Below are positions 35,353 to 45,819 of a DNA stretch of 64,000 bases, piece by piece. The position numbers and the translations under genes were made by a program. Numbering within the stretch: the stretch's first letter is position 1; the number at the start of each line of letters is the position of its first letter. Source of the DNA: Bradyrhizobium sp. Lineage in GTDB: Bacteria; Pseudomonadota; Alphaproteobacteria; Rhizobiales; Xanthobacteraceae. The notes under the pieces were generated by a model. That model was not told the origin of the DNA and searched no databases. It worked only from the letters and a program-made list of their open reading frames with translations. The stretch covers positions 1 to 64,000 of the forward strand of contig NZ_JAUSLT010000021.1 in assembly GCF_030646015.1 (NCBI RefSeq). The letters are read 5' to 3'.

Positions 35353-37721
35353 GCCACCTTCTGCTTCGCGTCCTGGATTGCGCGCCACACCCGTTCCGGC
35401 GTCAGCGGCATGTCGATCTGCGTGATGCCATGCTCCGAGAGCGCATCGAGCGCCGCATTGACGATCACGACAAGCGCGCCGGCGCAGCCGGCTTCGCCGC
35501 AGCCCTTGGTGCCGAGCGGGTTGGATTTCGCCGGCGAGGGATGATCGCCGACCACCATCGGCGGAATGTCTCCCGCGCGCGGCAGCGCGTAATCCATGAA
35601 CGATCCCGTGATCGGCTGGCCGTTGTCGTCGTAGCAGACTTCCTCCATCAGCGCCTGGCCGATGCCCTGCGCCACGCCGCCATGCAGCTGGCCCTCGACG
35701 ATCATCGGGTTGACGATGGTGCCGAAGTCGCTGATCCCGGTGTAGCGCACGATCCGAAGTACGCCGGTATCGGGATCGATTTCGACTTCCGCGACATGAC
35801 AGCCATTGGGGAAGGTCGACGGCGTGTCCTTGGTGGCGTGATCGACGTCGAGGGTTTCAGGCACGCCTTCCGGCACCTTGCCTTCGCGCAGCCGCTGCGC
35901 CAGCTCCATGATGCCGATCGAGCGGTCGGTGCCGGCGATGGTGAAGCGGCCGCCTCCGAATTCGATGTCGCCTTCGGCGGCTTCCAGCAGATGCGCCGCC
36001 GCCTGCTTGCCTTTTGCCACCACCAGCGCGGCGGCTTCGACTATCGCCTGGCCGGTCGCGGTGATCGAGCGCGAGCCGCCGGTGCCGTTACCGAAGCGCA
36101 CGAGATCGCTGTCGTTCTGTTCGAGCGTGATCTTGTCGAAGGGCACGCCGAGTTGCGCCGACAGCACCTGGGCGAACGGGGTGGCGTGGCCCTGGCCGTA
36201 ATCCAGCGTGCCGGTGGTGAGTTTCACCGAGCCGTCGGGCTCGAACGTGATCTTGCCGAGTTCGCCGCTCGGCGGCGCCGTGACTTCCAGATACGAGCCG
36301 ACCGCGATGCCGCGCAGCTTGCCGGACTTGCGGCTCTCTTTCCTGCGCCTGGCAAAGTTGGCGTGGTCGGAAATCTCCAGCGCTTTGTTGAATACGCCCT
36401 GGAAATCGCCGCTGTCATAGGTGACGCCGGAGGCGGCGGCGAACGGCATCTGCGCCGGCTTGATGAAGTTGCGCTTGCGCAAGGTCAGCGGGTTGATGCC
36501 CATCTCGCTTGCGGCGCGATCGATCAGGCGCTCCATGTAGTAATTGGCCTCGGGGCGTCCGGCGCCGCGATAGGCGCCCATCAGCGTGGTGTTGGTCAGC
36601 ACCGTCTTGATGTCGACGCCGAGCAATGGCGTGCGGTAGACGCTGGCGAGGTTCTTGCCGGTGTTGAGCGACAGCGGGCCCGGCGCCACGCCGGTGATGT
36701 AGGCGCCGAGATTGCCGTAGCCCTGCAGGCGAACCGCGAGGAACTTGCCGTCGGCATCGAGCGCCAGTTCGGCATGCATCAGCTGCGCGCGGCCCTGGCT
36801 GTCGGAGAGAAAGCTGGTGGAGCGCTCATCGGTCCATTTGACCGGGCGGCCGAGTATCTTCGCCGCGTGCAGGATGCAGATATATTCGGGGTAGTTGACG
36901 TTCTTCATTCCGAACGAGCCGCCGACATTGGCGGTGAGGATGCGGACCTTGTCGTTCGGCACGTTGAGGATCTTCGCCAGCGTCACCTTGTTGCCCGACA
37001 CGCCCTGGGTCGGAACCTGCAGTGTGTAACGCTCGCTGGTTCTGTCGTAGGCCGCCAGCGCCACGCGCGGCTCCATCGACACCACGGCGACCCGCGTATT
37101 GACGATGTCGAGTTTTGTCACATGCGCAGCAGCGGCGAAGGCCGCCTCGATCCTGGCGGCGTCGCCATAGTGGTAGTCGAGCGCGACGTTGTTGGGGATA
37201 TGATCGTAGAGCTGCGGCGCGCCGGGCTTGCCGGCTTCGGCGGCGTTGGTGACGGAAGGAAGCGGTTCGATATCGAGTTCGATGGCTTCGCCGGCCTCTC
37301 GCGCCTGCGCTAGTGTCACGGCCACCACGAAGGCGACGGGATCGCCGACATAGCGCACCTTGTCGGTCATCAGCGCGGTGCGGTTGGTCTGCAGGAGCGG
37401 GGTTCCGTCACGGCTCTTCAGCGGCAGGCCGCAGGTGAAGGGGCCGTAGCCGGCAGCGGCAAGATCGGTTCCGGTCCACACGCCGAGCACGCCCGGCATC
37501 GCCTTGGCGGCCCTGGTGTCGATGGCGCGGATGATGCCGTGGGCGTGGCTGGAGCGCACGATCCAGGCATAGGCCTGGCCGGGCAGGCTGAAATCGTCGG
37601 TGTACTTGCCCTTGCCGCGTACCAGCGTGTCGTCTTCCTTGCGGCGGACCGGCTGCCCGACACCGTATTTTTGCAGTGCGATAGCGTTTTCCAGAGAGGT
37701 GGGGGACGTGTGATCTTGCAT
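35349..37721 (-). CDS. Xanthine dehydrogenase family molybdopterin-binding subunit (CoxL-like)
   Basis: This is a 790-residue large subunit of a molybdenum hydroxylase. The N-terminal part ([24 protein letters not shown]) and the cofactor-contact stretches ([22 protein letters not shown] and [12 protein letters not shown]) are typical. The active-site loop reads [12 protein letters not shown], the form-II pattern rather than the AYRCSFR of true CO dehydrogenases. Near the C-terminus [11 protein letters not shown] holds the catalytic Glu region. The start at 37721 gives the normal family length and has AGG upstream. No CoxS iron-sulphur or CoxM FAD subunit gene is present; the partner gene encodes a GlcD-like oxidase. 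The substrate is unknown. Confidence 0.92.
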   Translation of the reverse strand: MQDHTSPTSLENAIALQKYGVGQPVRRKEDDTLVRGKGKYTDDFSLPGQAYAWIVRSSHAHGIIRAIDTRAAKAMPGVLGVWTGTDLAAAGYGPFTCGLPLKSRDGTPLLQTNRTALMTDKVRYVGDPVAFVVAVTLAQAREAGEAIELDIEPLPSVTNAAEAGKPGAPQLYDHIPNNVALDYHYGDAARIEAAFAAAAHVTKLDIVNTRVAVVSMEPRVALAAYDRTSERYTLQVPTQGVSGNKVTLAKILNVPNDKVRILTANVGGSFGMKNVNYPEYICILHAAKILGRPVKWTDERSTSFLSDSQGRAQLMHAELALDADGKFLAVRLQGYGNLGAYITGVAPGPLSLNTGKNLASVYRTPLLGVDIKTVLTNTTLMGAYRGAGRPEANYYMERLIDRAASEMGINPLTLRKRNFIKPAQMPFAAASGVTYDSGDFQGVFNKALEISDHANFARRRKESRKSGKLRGIAVGSYLEVTAPPSGELGKITFEPDGSVKLTTGTLDYGQGHATPFAQVLSAQLGVPFDKITLEQNDSDLVRFGNGTGGSRSITATGQAIVEAAALVVAKGKQAAAHLLEAAEGDIEFGGGRFTIAGTDRSIGIMELAQRLREGKVPEGVPETLDVDHATKDTPSTFPNGCHVAEVEIDPDTGVLRIVRYTGISDFGTIVNPMIVEGQLHGGVAQGIGQALMEEVCYDDNGQPITGSFMDYALPRAGDIPPMVVGDHPSPAKSNPLGTKGCGEAGCAGALVVIVNAALDALSEHGITQIDMPLTPERVWRAIQDAKQKVA

Positions 37722-37917
37722 TGAAAAATACCTGAAATGCATACTTTTGTGCGATTTTCGCGATTTCCCTGAGATAACGCACCGATATCGGAACGACAAC
37801 GCCTGATTGGACATGGTGGCATGTGAACGGCTGTTGCGCGGATGTCCGGCGCTGCTAAAGTTTCCGTGAACGGAAATTCCACGTCGGCCCCAAGGGGGCC
37901 GCGGAAAGACATTTTGA

Positions 37918-39021
37918 ATGAACGAAGACACGCGGCTTCGCGAGGGCCCTGGGCCGCGCGGAGACGACGGCCAAGGCCCGCCGCATAGCGGCGAGCGGCA
38001 GGAGTCGCGCCGCGGCGGCGCACCCGGCGCCGGCCACTCGCCGGCGGCGGCGACCGGCGTCTATGCCGCGCTGGACCTTGGCACCAACAATTGCCGCCTG
38101 CTGATCGCCTGTCCGACCGGCGACAGCTTTCGCGTGGTCGACTCGTTCTCGCGCATCATCCGGCTCGGGGAGGGGATCTCGGCGACCGGCTGCATCAGCG
38201 ACGCCGCGATCGAGCGCGCCATCGCGGCCTTGAGCATTTGCCGCGACAAGATCCAGTCGAAGAAGGCCAAACGGCTGCGGCTGATCGCTACCGAAGCCTG
38301 CCGCGCGGCGTCGAATGCCGACGGTTTCATGGACCGGGTGGCGGCCGAGACCGGCATCCGGCTTGAAGTGATCAATCGCGAGACCGAAGCAGCCCTGGCG
38401 GTGACCGGTTGTTCACCGCTGCTTGATCCGTACGGGAGGGGCGCCATCCTGTTCGACATCGGCGGCGGCTCGACGGAACTGGTCCGGATCGAGCGCAATC
38501 CGGAACAGGAAAATGCGCCCCCGCGCATCAAGGCATGGATGTCGATCCCGCTCGGCGTGGTGTCGCTGGCCGAGGGGTTCGGCGGCAAGGACGTCACGGC
38601 GCAATCCTACGCGGACATGGTCGCGGCGGTCGCCCAGCACATCGCGCCGTTCGCGGCCGAACATGGCGCCGACCTCGGCGGCATGCACCTGCTCGGCACC
38701 TCCGGCACGGTGACGACCCTGGCCGGGGTCCATCTCGACCTGCCGCGATACGATCGCCGCCGGATCGATGGCGTCTGGATGAGCGATGCCGATCTCACCG
38801 CCACCATCGCGCGCCTGCTGTGCATGACCTATCAGGAACGCGCCAGCAACAACTGCATCAGCGTCGAGCGTGCCGACCTGGTGCTGGCGGGCTGCGCCAT
38901 CCTCGATGCCATCCGCAGCGCGTTCCCGCTGCCGCGGCTGCGGGTCGCCGATCGCGGCCTGCGCGAGGGCATGCTGGTCGAAATGATGCGCGCGGACGGC
39001 GCATTGAGTGGATGCCGATAG
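37918..39021 (+). CDS. Ppx/GppA family exopolyphosphatase
   Basis: This 367-residue ASKHA-fold phosphatase acts on polyphosphate or pppGpp. The first 45 residues are Gly/Arg/Pro-rich and disordered-looking. The domain begins with [16 protein letters not shown], then [39 protein letters not shown] and [13 protein letters not shown], which together form the nucleotide/phosphate-binding motifs. It is short compared with E. coli Ppx (about 510), so it lacks the C-terminal HD-like part. It is followed 34 bases later by rlmE, a common alphaproteobacterial arrangement, and is divergent from the molybdopterin-subunit gene. Confidence 0.9.
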   Translation: MNEDTRLREGPGPRGDDGQGPPHSGERQESRRGGAPGAGHSPAAATGVYAALDLGTNNCRLLIACPTGDSFRVVDSFSRIIRLGEGISATGCISDAAIERAIAALSICRDKIQSKKAKRLRLIATEACRAASNADGFMDRVAAETGIRLEVINRETEAALAVTGCSPLLDPYGRGAILFDIGGGSTELVRIERNPEQENAPPRIKAWMSIPLGVVSLAEGFGGKDVTAQSYADMVAAVAQHIAPFAAEHGADLGGMHLLGTSGTVTTLAGVHLDLPRYDRRRIDGVWMSDADLTATIARLLCMTYQERASNNCISVERADLVLAGCAILDAIRSAFPLPRLRVADRGLREGMLVEMMRADGALSGCR

Positions 39022-39055
39022 GCGCGCCGGCTCTCGATGTGCTAGAGCCTCGATT

Positions 39056-39775
39056 ATGGCAAAAGACACCACCGGACGGCTGCGGGTTACCGTCAAGAGC
39101 GCGGGCAGGCTGAAACTGTCCTCAAAACTCTGGCTGGAGCGCCAGCTCAACGATCCCTATGTGGCGCAGGCCAAGCGGGACGGTCTGCGCTCGCGCGCGG
39201 CCTACAAGCTGATCGAGATCGACGACAAGTACCATTTTCTCAAACAGGGGATCACGGTGGTCGACCTCGGCGCCGCGCCGGGCGGCTGGAGCCAGATCGC
39301 GGCCAAGCGCGTCGGCGCCGCTGACGGCAAGGGCAAGGTGATCGCGATCGACCTGCTGGAGATGCCGGAAATTCCCGGCGTCAGCTTCGCGCAGCTGGAT
39401 TTTCTCAAGGACGACGCGCCCGACAAGCTGCTGGCCATGATGGGCGGCAAAGCCGACGTGGTGCTGTCCGACATGGCCGCCAACACCACGGGCCACCGCA
39501 AGACCGACCAGCTGCGCATCATCGGCCTGGTCGAAAGCGCCGCCGCTTTTGCCGCCGACGTGCTCAAGCCCGGCGGAGCCTTTGTCGCCAAGGTGTTTCA
39601 GAGTGGCGCCGATGCGACCCTGATGACGCAGCTCAAGCGCGATTTTACCACCGTCAAGCACGTCAAGCCGGCCTCGAGCCGCAAGGATTCCTCGGAGCGC
39701 TACGTGCTGGCGCTGGGATTTCGCGGCGTGCAGGCCAAGCCGCCCTCGGACAGCGACGCCGAATCGGCCGGATAG
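39056..39775 (+). CDS. rlmE: 23S rRNA (uridine-2'-O-) methyltransferase RlmE
   Basis: This 239-residue RrmJ/FtsJ enzyme methylates U2552 of 23S rRNA using SAM. The K-D-K-E catalytic tetrad is readable: Lys in [14 protein letters not shown], Asp in [12 protein letters not shown], Lys in [12 protein letters not shown] and Glu in [11 protein letters not shown]. The SAM motif is [15 protein letters not shown]. The ATG at 39056 is the natural start. It sits 34 bases after the Ppx/GppA gene. The 23S target is by family knowledge. Confidence 0.95.
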   Translation: MAKDTTGRLRVTVKSAGRLKLSSKLWLERQLNDPYVAQAKRDGLRSRAAYKLIEIDDKYHFLKQGITVVDLGAAPGGWSQIAAKRVGAADGKGKVIAIDLLEMPEIPGVSFAQLDFLKDDAPDKLLAMMGGKADVVLSDMAANTTGHRKTDQLRIIGLVESAAAFAADVLKPGGAFVAKVFQSGADATLMTQLKRDFTTVKHVKPASSRKDSSERYVLALGFRGVQAKPPSDSDAESAG

Positions 39776-39785
39776 ACCGCCGGCC

Positions 39786-40019
39786 CTAAGCTTGGGCTTG
39801 CGCCAGGCTTTCCCTCAGTCGGGTTTCCAGCGCCATCCGAACGTCCCTCGCGTTCAGCAGGGCCCGCCGGATGTTTTTGTCTTCCGAACCGGAATCGAAA
39901 GTAATCAGCCGATTACAGTGCTGGCAGTTGGTCTGAAACCCGTCGCGGAGTTTTTGCGCGCGCTCGCGGAACACCTGCGAGCATTTGCTGCATTTGATTC
40001 TGACTTTGTCGTCGATCAT
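39786..40019 (-). CDS. Small zinc-ribbon protein
   Basis: This 77-residue protein has two CxxC pairs (KCSKCS near residue 10 and CQHC near residue 32), which would bind one zinc as a ribbon. A charged helical C-terminal half follows (NIRRALLNARDVRMALETRLRES). AGGGAG lies five bases before the ATG. It resembles the MJ0042-type ribbon seen in small regulatory or assembly proteins, but no function is known. It converges on rlmE with only a 10-base gap. Confidence 0.78.
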   Translation of the reverse strand: MIDDKVRIKCSKCSQVFRERAQKLRDGFQTNCQHCNRLITFDSGSEDKNIRRALLNARDVRMALETRLRESLAQAQA

Positions 40020-40102
40020 GAAATCTCCCTGGGCGCCGCGACAGCAATCTGGTCGGCAGGGCTTAAGGGCGTGTCGGAAAGTTTGTTAAAACTCTCCTCA
40101 AA

Positions 40103-41083
40103 TCAATCCATGTTGATGGAGGCGGCCCTGATCACCTTTCCCCAGCGCTCGATTTCTTCCGGCAGAAATTTTGCCAGATATTCCGGCGTGCGCTGCTCCG
40201 GCGGCACGACGGCAAGCCCGATAGCCTCCATCTTCTCGCGCAGATCGGGCCGCGCCACCATGTCCGCCAGCGCCTTGTTCATCTTGCGCACGATCGGCTC
40301 AGGCGTTCCCTTCGGAAAGAAGAAGCCGTTCCAGACCGTGGCCTCGACGCCCGGCAAGCCCTGTTCGCCTGTGGTCGGAAGGTCCGCAACGATCGGCACG
40401 CGCTTCGGCGACATCACCGCGATGCCCTTGACGGTGCCGCCCTTGACCTGCGCCGCCCCGGTTTGAATGGTGTCGCACATATAGTCGATGCGGCCTCCGA
40501 TCAGGTCCTGCATCGCCGGACCCGCGCCGCGAAATGGGATGTGGGTGACGTCGATGCCGATCGCCATGTTGAGCAGCGCGCATGGCAGATGCGTACCAGA
40601 ACCCACGCCTGCCGAGCCATACTGCATCTTGCTCTGGTTGGCCTTCGCGTAGGCGATGAATTCCTGCAGATTGTTCACCGGCAGGTCCTTGCGCACGATC
40701 AGAATCCGCGGCGATTCCGAAACCAGCCCGACCGGCTCGAAATCCTTCGCGGCGTCATACGGCGGCTTCTTGTAGAGCGACTGGCTGTAGGCGTGCGTGC
40801 CGGTGTTGCCGATCAGCAGCGTGTATCCGTCAGGCGCCGCCTTGGCGACACGGGCGCTGCCGACCGTCCCGGCCGCAGCGCCAACATTCTCCACGATGAT
40901 GGTTTGCCCCAGCACCTCGCCAAGCGCCACCGCCTGCAGCCGAGCATTGGCGTCGATGCCGCCGCCGGCCGCGAACGGCACGACCAGGGTGATGTTCCTG
41001 GCGGGCCACTCCTGTGCGGCAGCCGTCGCCGTGACGGCGGCGAGCGCGAACGCGGCGGCAATGATCGCTTTTGACATCTGCAC
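40103..41083 (-). CDS. Tripartite tricarboxylate transporter substrate-binding protein (Bug/TctC family)
   Basis: This 326-residue periplasmic binding protein has a signal peptide at residues 1-23 ending AAAQ. Family stretches are WPARNITLVVPFAAGGGIDANAR, GDPDGYTLLIG-like APDGYTLLIGNTGTHA and LQYGSAGVGSGTHL-type QYGSAGVGSGTHLP. A GTG start at 41083 is used because GGGAG lies six bases before it; the ATG two codons later is less well spaced. No TctA/TctB membrane genes are adjacent, so this is one of the many orphan Bug proteins. Ligand unknown. Confidence 0.92.
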   Translation of the reverse strand: MQMSKAIIAAAFALAAVTATAAAQEWPARNITLVVPFAAGGGIDANARLQAVALGEVLGQTIIVENVGAAAGTVGSARVAKAAPDGYTLLIGNTGTHAYSQSLYKKPPYDAAKDFEPVGLVSESPRILIVRKDLPVNNLQEFIAYAKANQSKMQYGSAGVGSGTHLPCALLNMAIGIDVTHIPFRGAGPAMQDLIGGRIDYMCDTIQTGAAQVKGGTVKGIAVMSPKRVPIVADLPTTGEQGLPGVEATVWNGFFFPKGTPEPIVRKMNKALADMVARPDLREKMEAIGLAVVPPEQRTPEYLAKFLPEEIERWGKVIRAASINMD

Positions 41084-41104
41084 GGTAATCTCCCTGACTT
41101 CGAT

Positions 41105-42580
41105 TCAACCCAGCCGCTGATCCCTGGCGTCTTCCGTGGTCTCGCTGGCCGCCTTGGCGGCGGCCTTCGCGGCACCCTTGCGGCTGGAAATCTCGACCGC
41201 GCTGCGGCCGGAGATCTCATGGCCGGCATCATCGGGCATTTGCCAGAAGAAGTAAGCCGAAATCGCCGAGATGATGGCGACCACGATAAAGGCCGGGGCG
41301 AAATCGACCGCGCTCAGTTCGGTGACATGGCGCATCAGCATGGTGGATTCCACCGTGAACGCGCCGATCGCGACGCCGGCGGAAATCGCCAGTTGCTGGT
41401 TGACGCTGACCAGCGTAGTGGCCCGGCTCATCTGCGCCGGCTCGACCTCGGCATAGGCCACGGTGTTGATGGCGGTGAACTGCAGCGAGCGGAAGAAGCC
41501 GCCGACCACGAGGATGATCATGATCAGGAGCAGCGGCGTCGTCACCGTGAACAGCGCGCAGGCGGCGAGAAAAATCGAGCTCACGACCGCATTGATCACC
41601 ATGATGTTGCGAAAACCGAAGGTGCGGATGATGCGCGCCGCCAGCGTCTTCATGCCCATGGCGCCGACCGCGGAGGCAAACGTCACCAGTCCCGAGCGGA
41701 ACGGCGACAGGCCGAAGCCGACCTGCATCAACAGCGGCAGCAGGAACGGCAGCGCGCCGATGCCGAGGCGAAACAGGAAGCCGCCGAGGATGCTGGCGCG
41801 CAATGTCGGCAGCCGCATCAGCGAAAAGTCCAGCACCGGCGATTGGGTTCGCCTTGCGTGGATGACGTAGAGCGTCATTGAAACCGTGCCGATCCCGACC
41901 AGGGCCACGATCACCGTCCACGGCAGCAGGTTGAGCCCGGCGACCGACAGACCGAATGCGATGCCGCCGAGGCCTATCCCCGCCAGCACGAGCCCATAGA
42001 GGTCAAACCGCTCGGGGGTCTCGCTGCGGATCGGATCGATGTAGCGCTGCGCCATGAAGATGCCGAGCAGGCCGATCGGAATGTTGATCAGGAAGATCCA
42101 GTGCCAGGAAAAATACGTCGTGATGAAGCCGCCGAGCGGCGGGCCGATTACCGGGCCGATCAGCGCCGGTACCGTGACCCAGGCCATCGCATTCACCAGC
42201 TGGCTCTTGTCGATCGAGCGCAGCAGCACCAGCCGCCCCACGGGGGTCATCATCGCGCCGCCGATGCCCTGCAGGATGCGCGCGATGACGAAGTGGGTGA
42301 CGGAAGTCGACAGCGCGCAGCCGATCGATCCCACCATGAACACGGCGATCGCGGTCGAAAACACCATGCGCGCACCGAAACGGTCGGCGGTCCAGCCGCT
42401 GGCCGGAATGAACACGGCGAGCGACAAGAGATAGGACGTGATGGCGAGCTTTAGCGTCAGCGGGCTGGTGCCGATATCCGCCGCGATCGCCGGCAGCGAC
42501 GTCGCAATGACCGTCGAATCCATGTTCTCCATGAACAGGGCGGTGGCCACGATAAGCGGGATCAGGCGTTCTTTGGTCAT
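41105..42580 (-). CDS. MFS drug:H+ antiporter, DHA2 (14-helix) type
   Basis: This 491-residue inner-membrane protein has about 14 hydrophobic segments. Motif A is GWTADRFGARMVF, and the N-terminal signature ALFMENMDSTVIATSLPAIA with its acidic residue fits DHA2 multidrug exporters of the EmrB group. LQGIGGAMMTPVGRLVLLR is motif B and IGPVIGPPLGGFI motif C of antiporters. The last 35 residues are Ala/Lys-rich and cytoplasmic. The ATG at 42580 is used. No membrane-fusion partner (EmrA) is next to it; the orphan Bug protein gene follows on the same strand 21 bases later. Confidence 0.92.
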   Translation of the reverse strand: MTKERLIPLIVATALFMENMDSTVIATSLPAIAADIGTSPLTLKLAITSYLLSLAVFIPASGWTADRFGARMVFSTAIAVFMVGSIGCALSTSVTHFVIARILQGIGGAMMTPVGRLVLLRSIDKSQLVNAMAWVTVPALIGPVIGPPLGGFITTYFSWHWIFLINIPIGLLGIFMAQRYIDPIRSETPERFDLYGLVLAGIGLGGIAFGLSVAGLNLLPWTVIVALVGIGTVSMTLYVIHARRTQSPVLDFSLMRLPTLRASILGGFLFRLGIGALPFLLPLLMQVGFGLSPFRSGLVTFASAVGAMGMKTLAARIIRTFGFRNIMVINAVVSSIFLAACALFTVTTPLLLIMIILVVGGFFRSLQFTAINTVAYAEVEPAQMSRATTLVSVNQQLAISAGVAIGAFTVESTMLMRHVTELSAVDFAPAFIVVAIISAISAYFFWQMPDDAGHEISGRSAVEISSRKGAAKAAAKAASETTEDARDQRLG

Positions 42581-42717
42581 GGGGATCGGGGGGGTGGAGA
42601 AGGGGAGGCCGACCGGCTGTAACATCGCGGCAAGCGAGGGGCCATTGCGGAAGCCGCAAAGCCACCTAAATCCTGCGTGACAATGTTGGTTTGCGTTTGG
42701 ATGATCGAAGGCCCGAC

Positions 42718-42842
42718 TTCACCTCTCCCCAGCGGGGAGAGGTCGAATTGCGCAGCAATTCGGGTGAGGGGGCTAGGCACCACGAGACACCGTAACCCCT
42801 CACCCGGCGCTACGCGCCGACCTCTCCCGATGGGAGAGGTGT
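42718..42842. repeat. Palindromic repeat, family E, second full copy
   Basis: TTCACCTCTCCCCAGCGGGG at the left matches the inverse CCTCTCCCGATGGGAGAGGTG at the right, with TGAGGGGGCT and CCCCTCACCC pairing in the middle. The arrangement is the same as at 25998-26141. It lies between the divergent MFS and small membrane-protein genes. Confidence 0.85.
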
Positions 42843-42867
42843 AGTAAGCCCCGCCGGAGATTCGACG

Positions 42868-43116
42868 ATGATTTATGTCCTCGCCGCCCTGTTGCCGCCG
42901 CTTGGGCTGCTGCTCAACGGGCAGCCGTTTTCGGCGGTCTTCAACCTTGTCCTGATCGTGCTTTGCGTGATTTTCGGGCTGATCTTCCCCGTCCTGCTGC
43001 TGGTGCCGTCGGCGCACGCGCTGATTGTGGTTCACATGAAGCGCGAGGATCGCCGGCACCGGGAGGTGGTGGAGGCGATCCGGCAGCATGGCCCGCCGCC
43101 GGGCTATCCGCGCTAG
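42868..43116 (+). CDS. Small membrane protein, YqaE/Pmp3-like
   Basis: This 82-residue protein has two hydrophobic helices (about residues 4-22 and 25-55) and a charged tail (MKREDRRHREVVEAIRQHG). The start MIYVLAALLPPLGLLLNGQPFSAVFNLVLIVL resembles the opening of YqaE/Pmp3 proteolipids, but it is longer and the second half differs. GGAG lies seven bases before the ATG. A membrane-stress role would be an inference only. Confidence 0.75.
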   Translation: MIYVLAALLPPLGLLLNGQPFSAVFNLVLIVLCVIFGLIFPVLLLVPSAHALIVVHMKREDRRHREVVEAIRQHGPPPGYPR

Positions 43117-43314
43117 GGGCAGGGTCCTCGGGGATCCGCTCACAAAAGCCTGTGCATGGCTGGCAAACGCTTTGATTCGGCGGCCCGCCATGCTATCGAC
43201 CACCGCCAACCCTACCGATGGGCTTCGATTCGACGGTGACGCCAAGGCGTCGGCGCAGGTCCTGCTCATCCCATAGGTATATCGCGGCGAACGAGCCGCC
43301 GAAGGAGTTGGTAA

Positions 43315-44811
<1,497 letters not shown>

Positions 44812-44961
44812 TTTTCGGGCCCAAATAGACCACCCAAATCAGGCGAAACGCGGTAGGGTGCGAACTGCGGACGACTGCGCTGTCCATGGATCCAGGCTCG
44901 GATTCGAAGCGCGGTTCCCTTGAAGTCATCGCAACATAATTCAGAAGAGAAGTTGGTTACC

Positions 44962-45585
44962 ATGGTCGATTGGTCGGACGACAGGATTGCCGCGCTTTCA
45001 GATCAGGATCTGAAGAATCTGCTGGTCAATGCGGAACGTAAATCCGTCGCCGAGGTCATTGCGCAATGCAAGGCCGAGATGGAAAAGCGCGATGCCGCAA
45101 AGCCCCGCAAGGCCGGAAAGCCGCGCACCGAGCTGAAGGAATTCGAGCACGAGATGTCCGGGCAGCTCGCGACCGTCGGCAAGGAGATGGCCGAGAAATA
45201 CGATTTGTCGGAAGAGACCGCGAAAGCCAAATCGGTCGGCGTCAAGGGCTTCAAGTCGCACAAGCTGCTGGACGCCAAGGGCTACGCCAAGCTGGGCGGG
45301 ATGCAGCGTGACGGTTCGGTTGCGGTCGACCGCTACATTTCCTACCGGCGCGGCAAGGACATCGTTTCGCTCAGCGTCTTCCTGCTCAAGGATCAGCCGA
45401 TCGAAGCGCATGAGTTTCACGTGATCGCCCCGCAGGCGCTGCTTGAGGGCGCGAAGCCGGTGGCGGAAATTCGTCCCACCGCGACCGAAGCGCAGAAGCA
45501 GTCCGCCGACAGCGGGCTCGCGTTCAAGGATCTTCCGAGTGCCGCCGCAGCATTCGACGCGGTGCTGGCGAAGATCACCGCTTAA
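44962..45585 (+). CDS. Conserved hypothetical protein
   Basis: This 207-residue cytoplasmic protein is of unknown function. The first 75 residues are helical and highly charged (LKNLLVNAERKSVAEVIAQCKAEMEKRD). The rest appears mixed alpha/beta with SHKLLDAKGYAKLGG, VDRYISYRRGKDIVSLSVFL and HEFHVIAPQALLEG. No catalytic motif or signal peptide is seen. The ATG at 44962 follows GAAGAG at a distance; an alternative start lies 14 codons earlier. It stands alone between guaB and a repeat region. Confidence 0.75.
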   Translation: MVDWSDDRIAALSDQDLKNLLVNAERKSVAEVIAQCKAEMEKRDAAKPRKAGKPRTELKEFEHEMSGQLATVGKEMAEKYDLSEETAKAKSVGVKGFKSHKLLDAKGYAKLGGMQRDGSVAVDRYISYRRGKDIVSLSVFLLKDQPIEAHEFHVIAPQALLEGAKPVAEIRPTATEAQKQSADSGLAFKDLPSAAAAFDAVLAKITA

Positions 45586-45614
45586 TCGAACCTCATCGCT
45601 CGCACCAACACCAC

Positions 45615-45718
45615 TGTCGTCGCCCGGCCTTGACCGGGCGACCCAGTATCCAGAGGCGCTAGAGATCAATCGAGAAGCCGCGGCGTACCGGATCGCCCGG
45701 TCAAGCCGGGCGACGACA
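45615..45718. repeat. Palindromic repeat, family C, second copy
   Basis: TGTCGTCGCCCGGCCTTGAC with CGGGCGACCCAGTA on the left mirrors TACCGGATCGCCCGGTCAAG with CCGGGCGACGACA on the right. It follows the hypothetical gene and precedes the oxidoreductase gene. Confidence 0.82.
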
Positions 45719-45763
45719 ATCTTGATTGTCGCGGTCGCCTTCCCCTCTTCTTTGCTTGGCGAC

Positions 45764-45794
45764 GATGGATTGCTTCGCTACGCTCGCAGTGACG
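45764..45794. repeat. Partial copy of palindromic repeat family B
   Basis: GATGGATTGCTTCGCTACGC then TCGCAGTGACG matches the right arm of the family B elements at 29723-29845 and 55400-55487, without a left arm. It lies next to the family C copy, suggesting that elements pile up in this interval. Confidence 0.6.
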
Positions 45795-45819
45795 AATAAA
45801 AAAATCGGAGGAAACAACC

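Noticed and set aside
35430..37313. Plus-strand open frame of about 627 codons opposite the molybdopterin subunit gene
   Set aside because: It is antisense to a clear CoxL-like protein and its His/Arg/Gly-rich product has no motif.
43117..43314. Possible guanine-type riboswitch upstream of guaB
   Set aside because: No aptamer-like three-way junction pattern could be recognised in the 198 bases.
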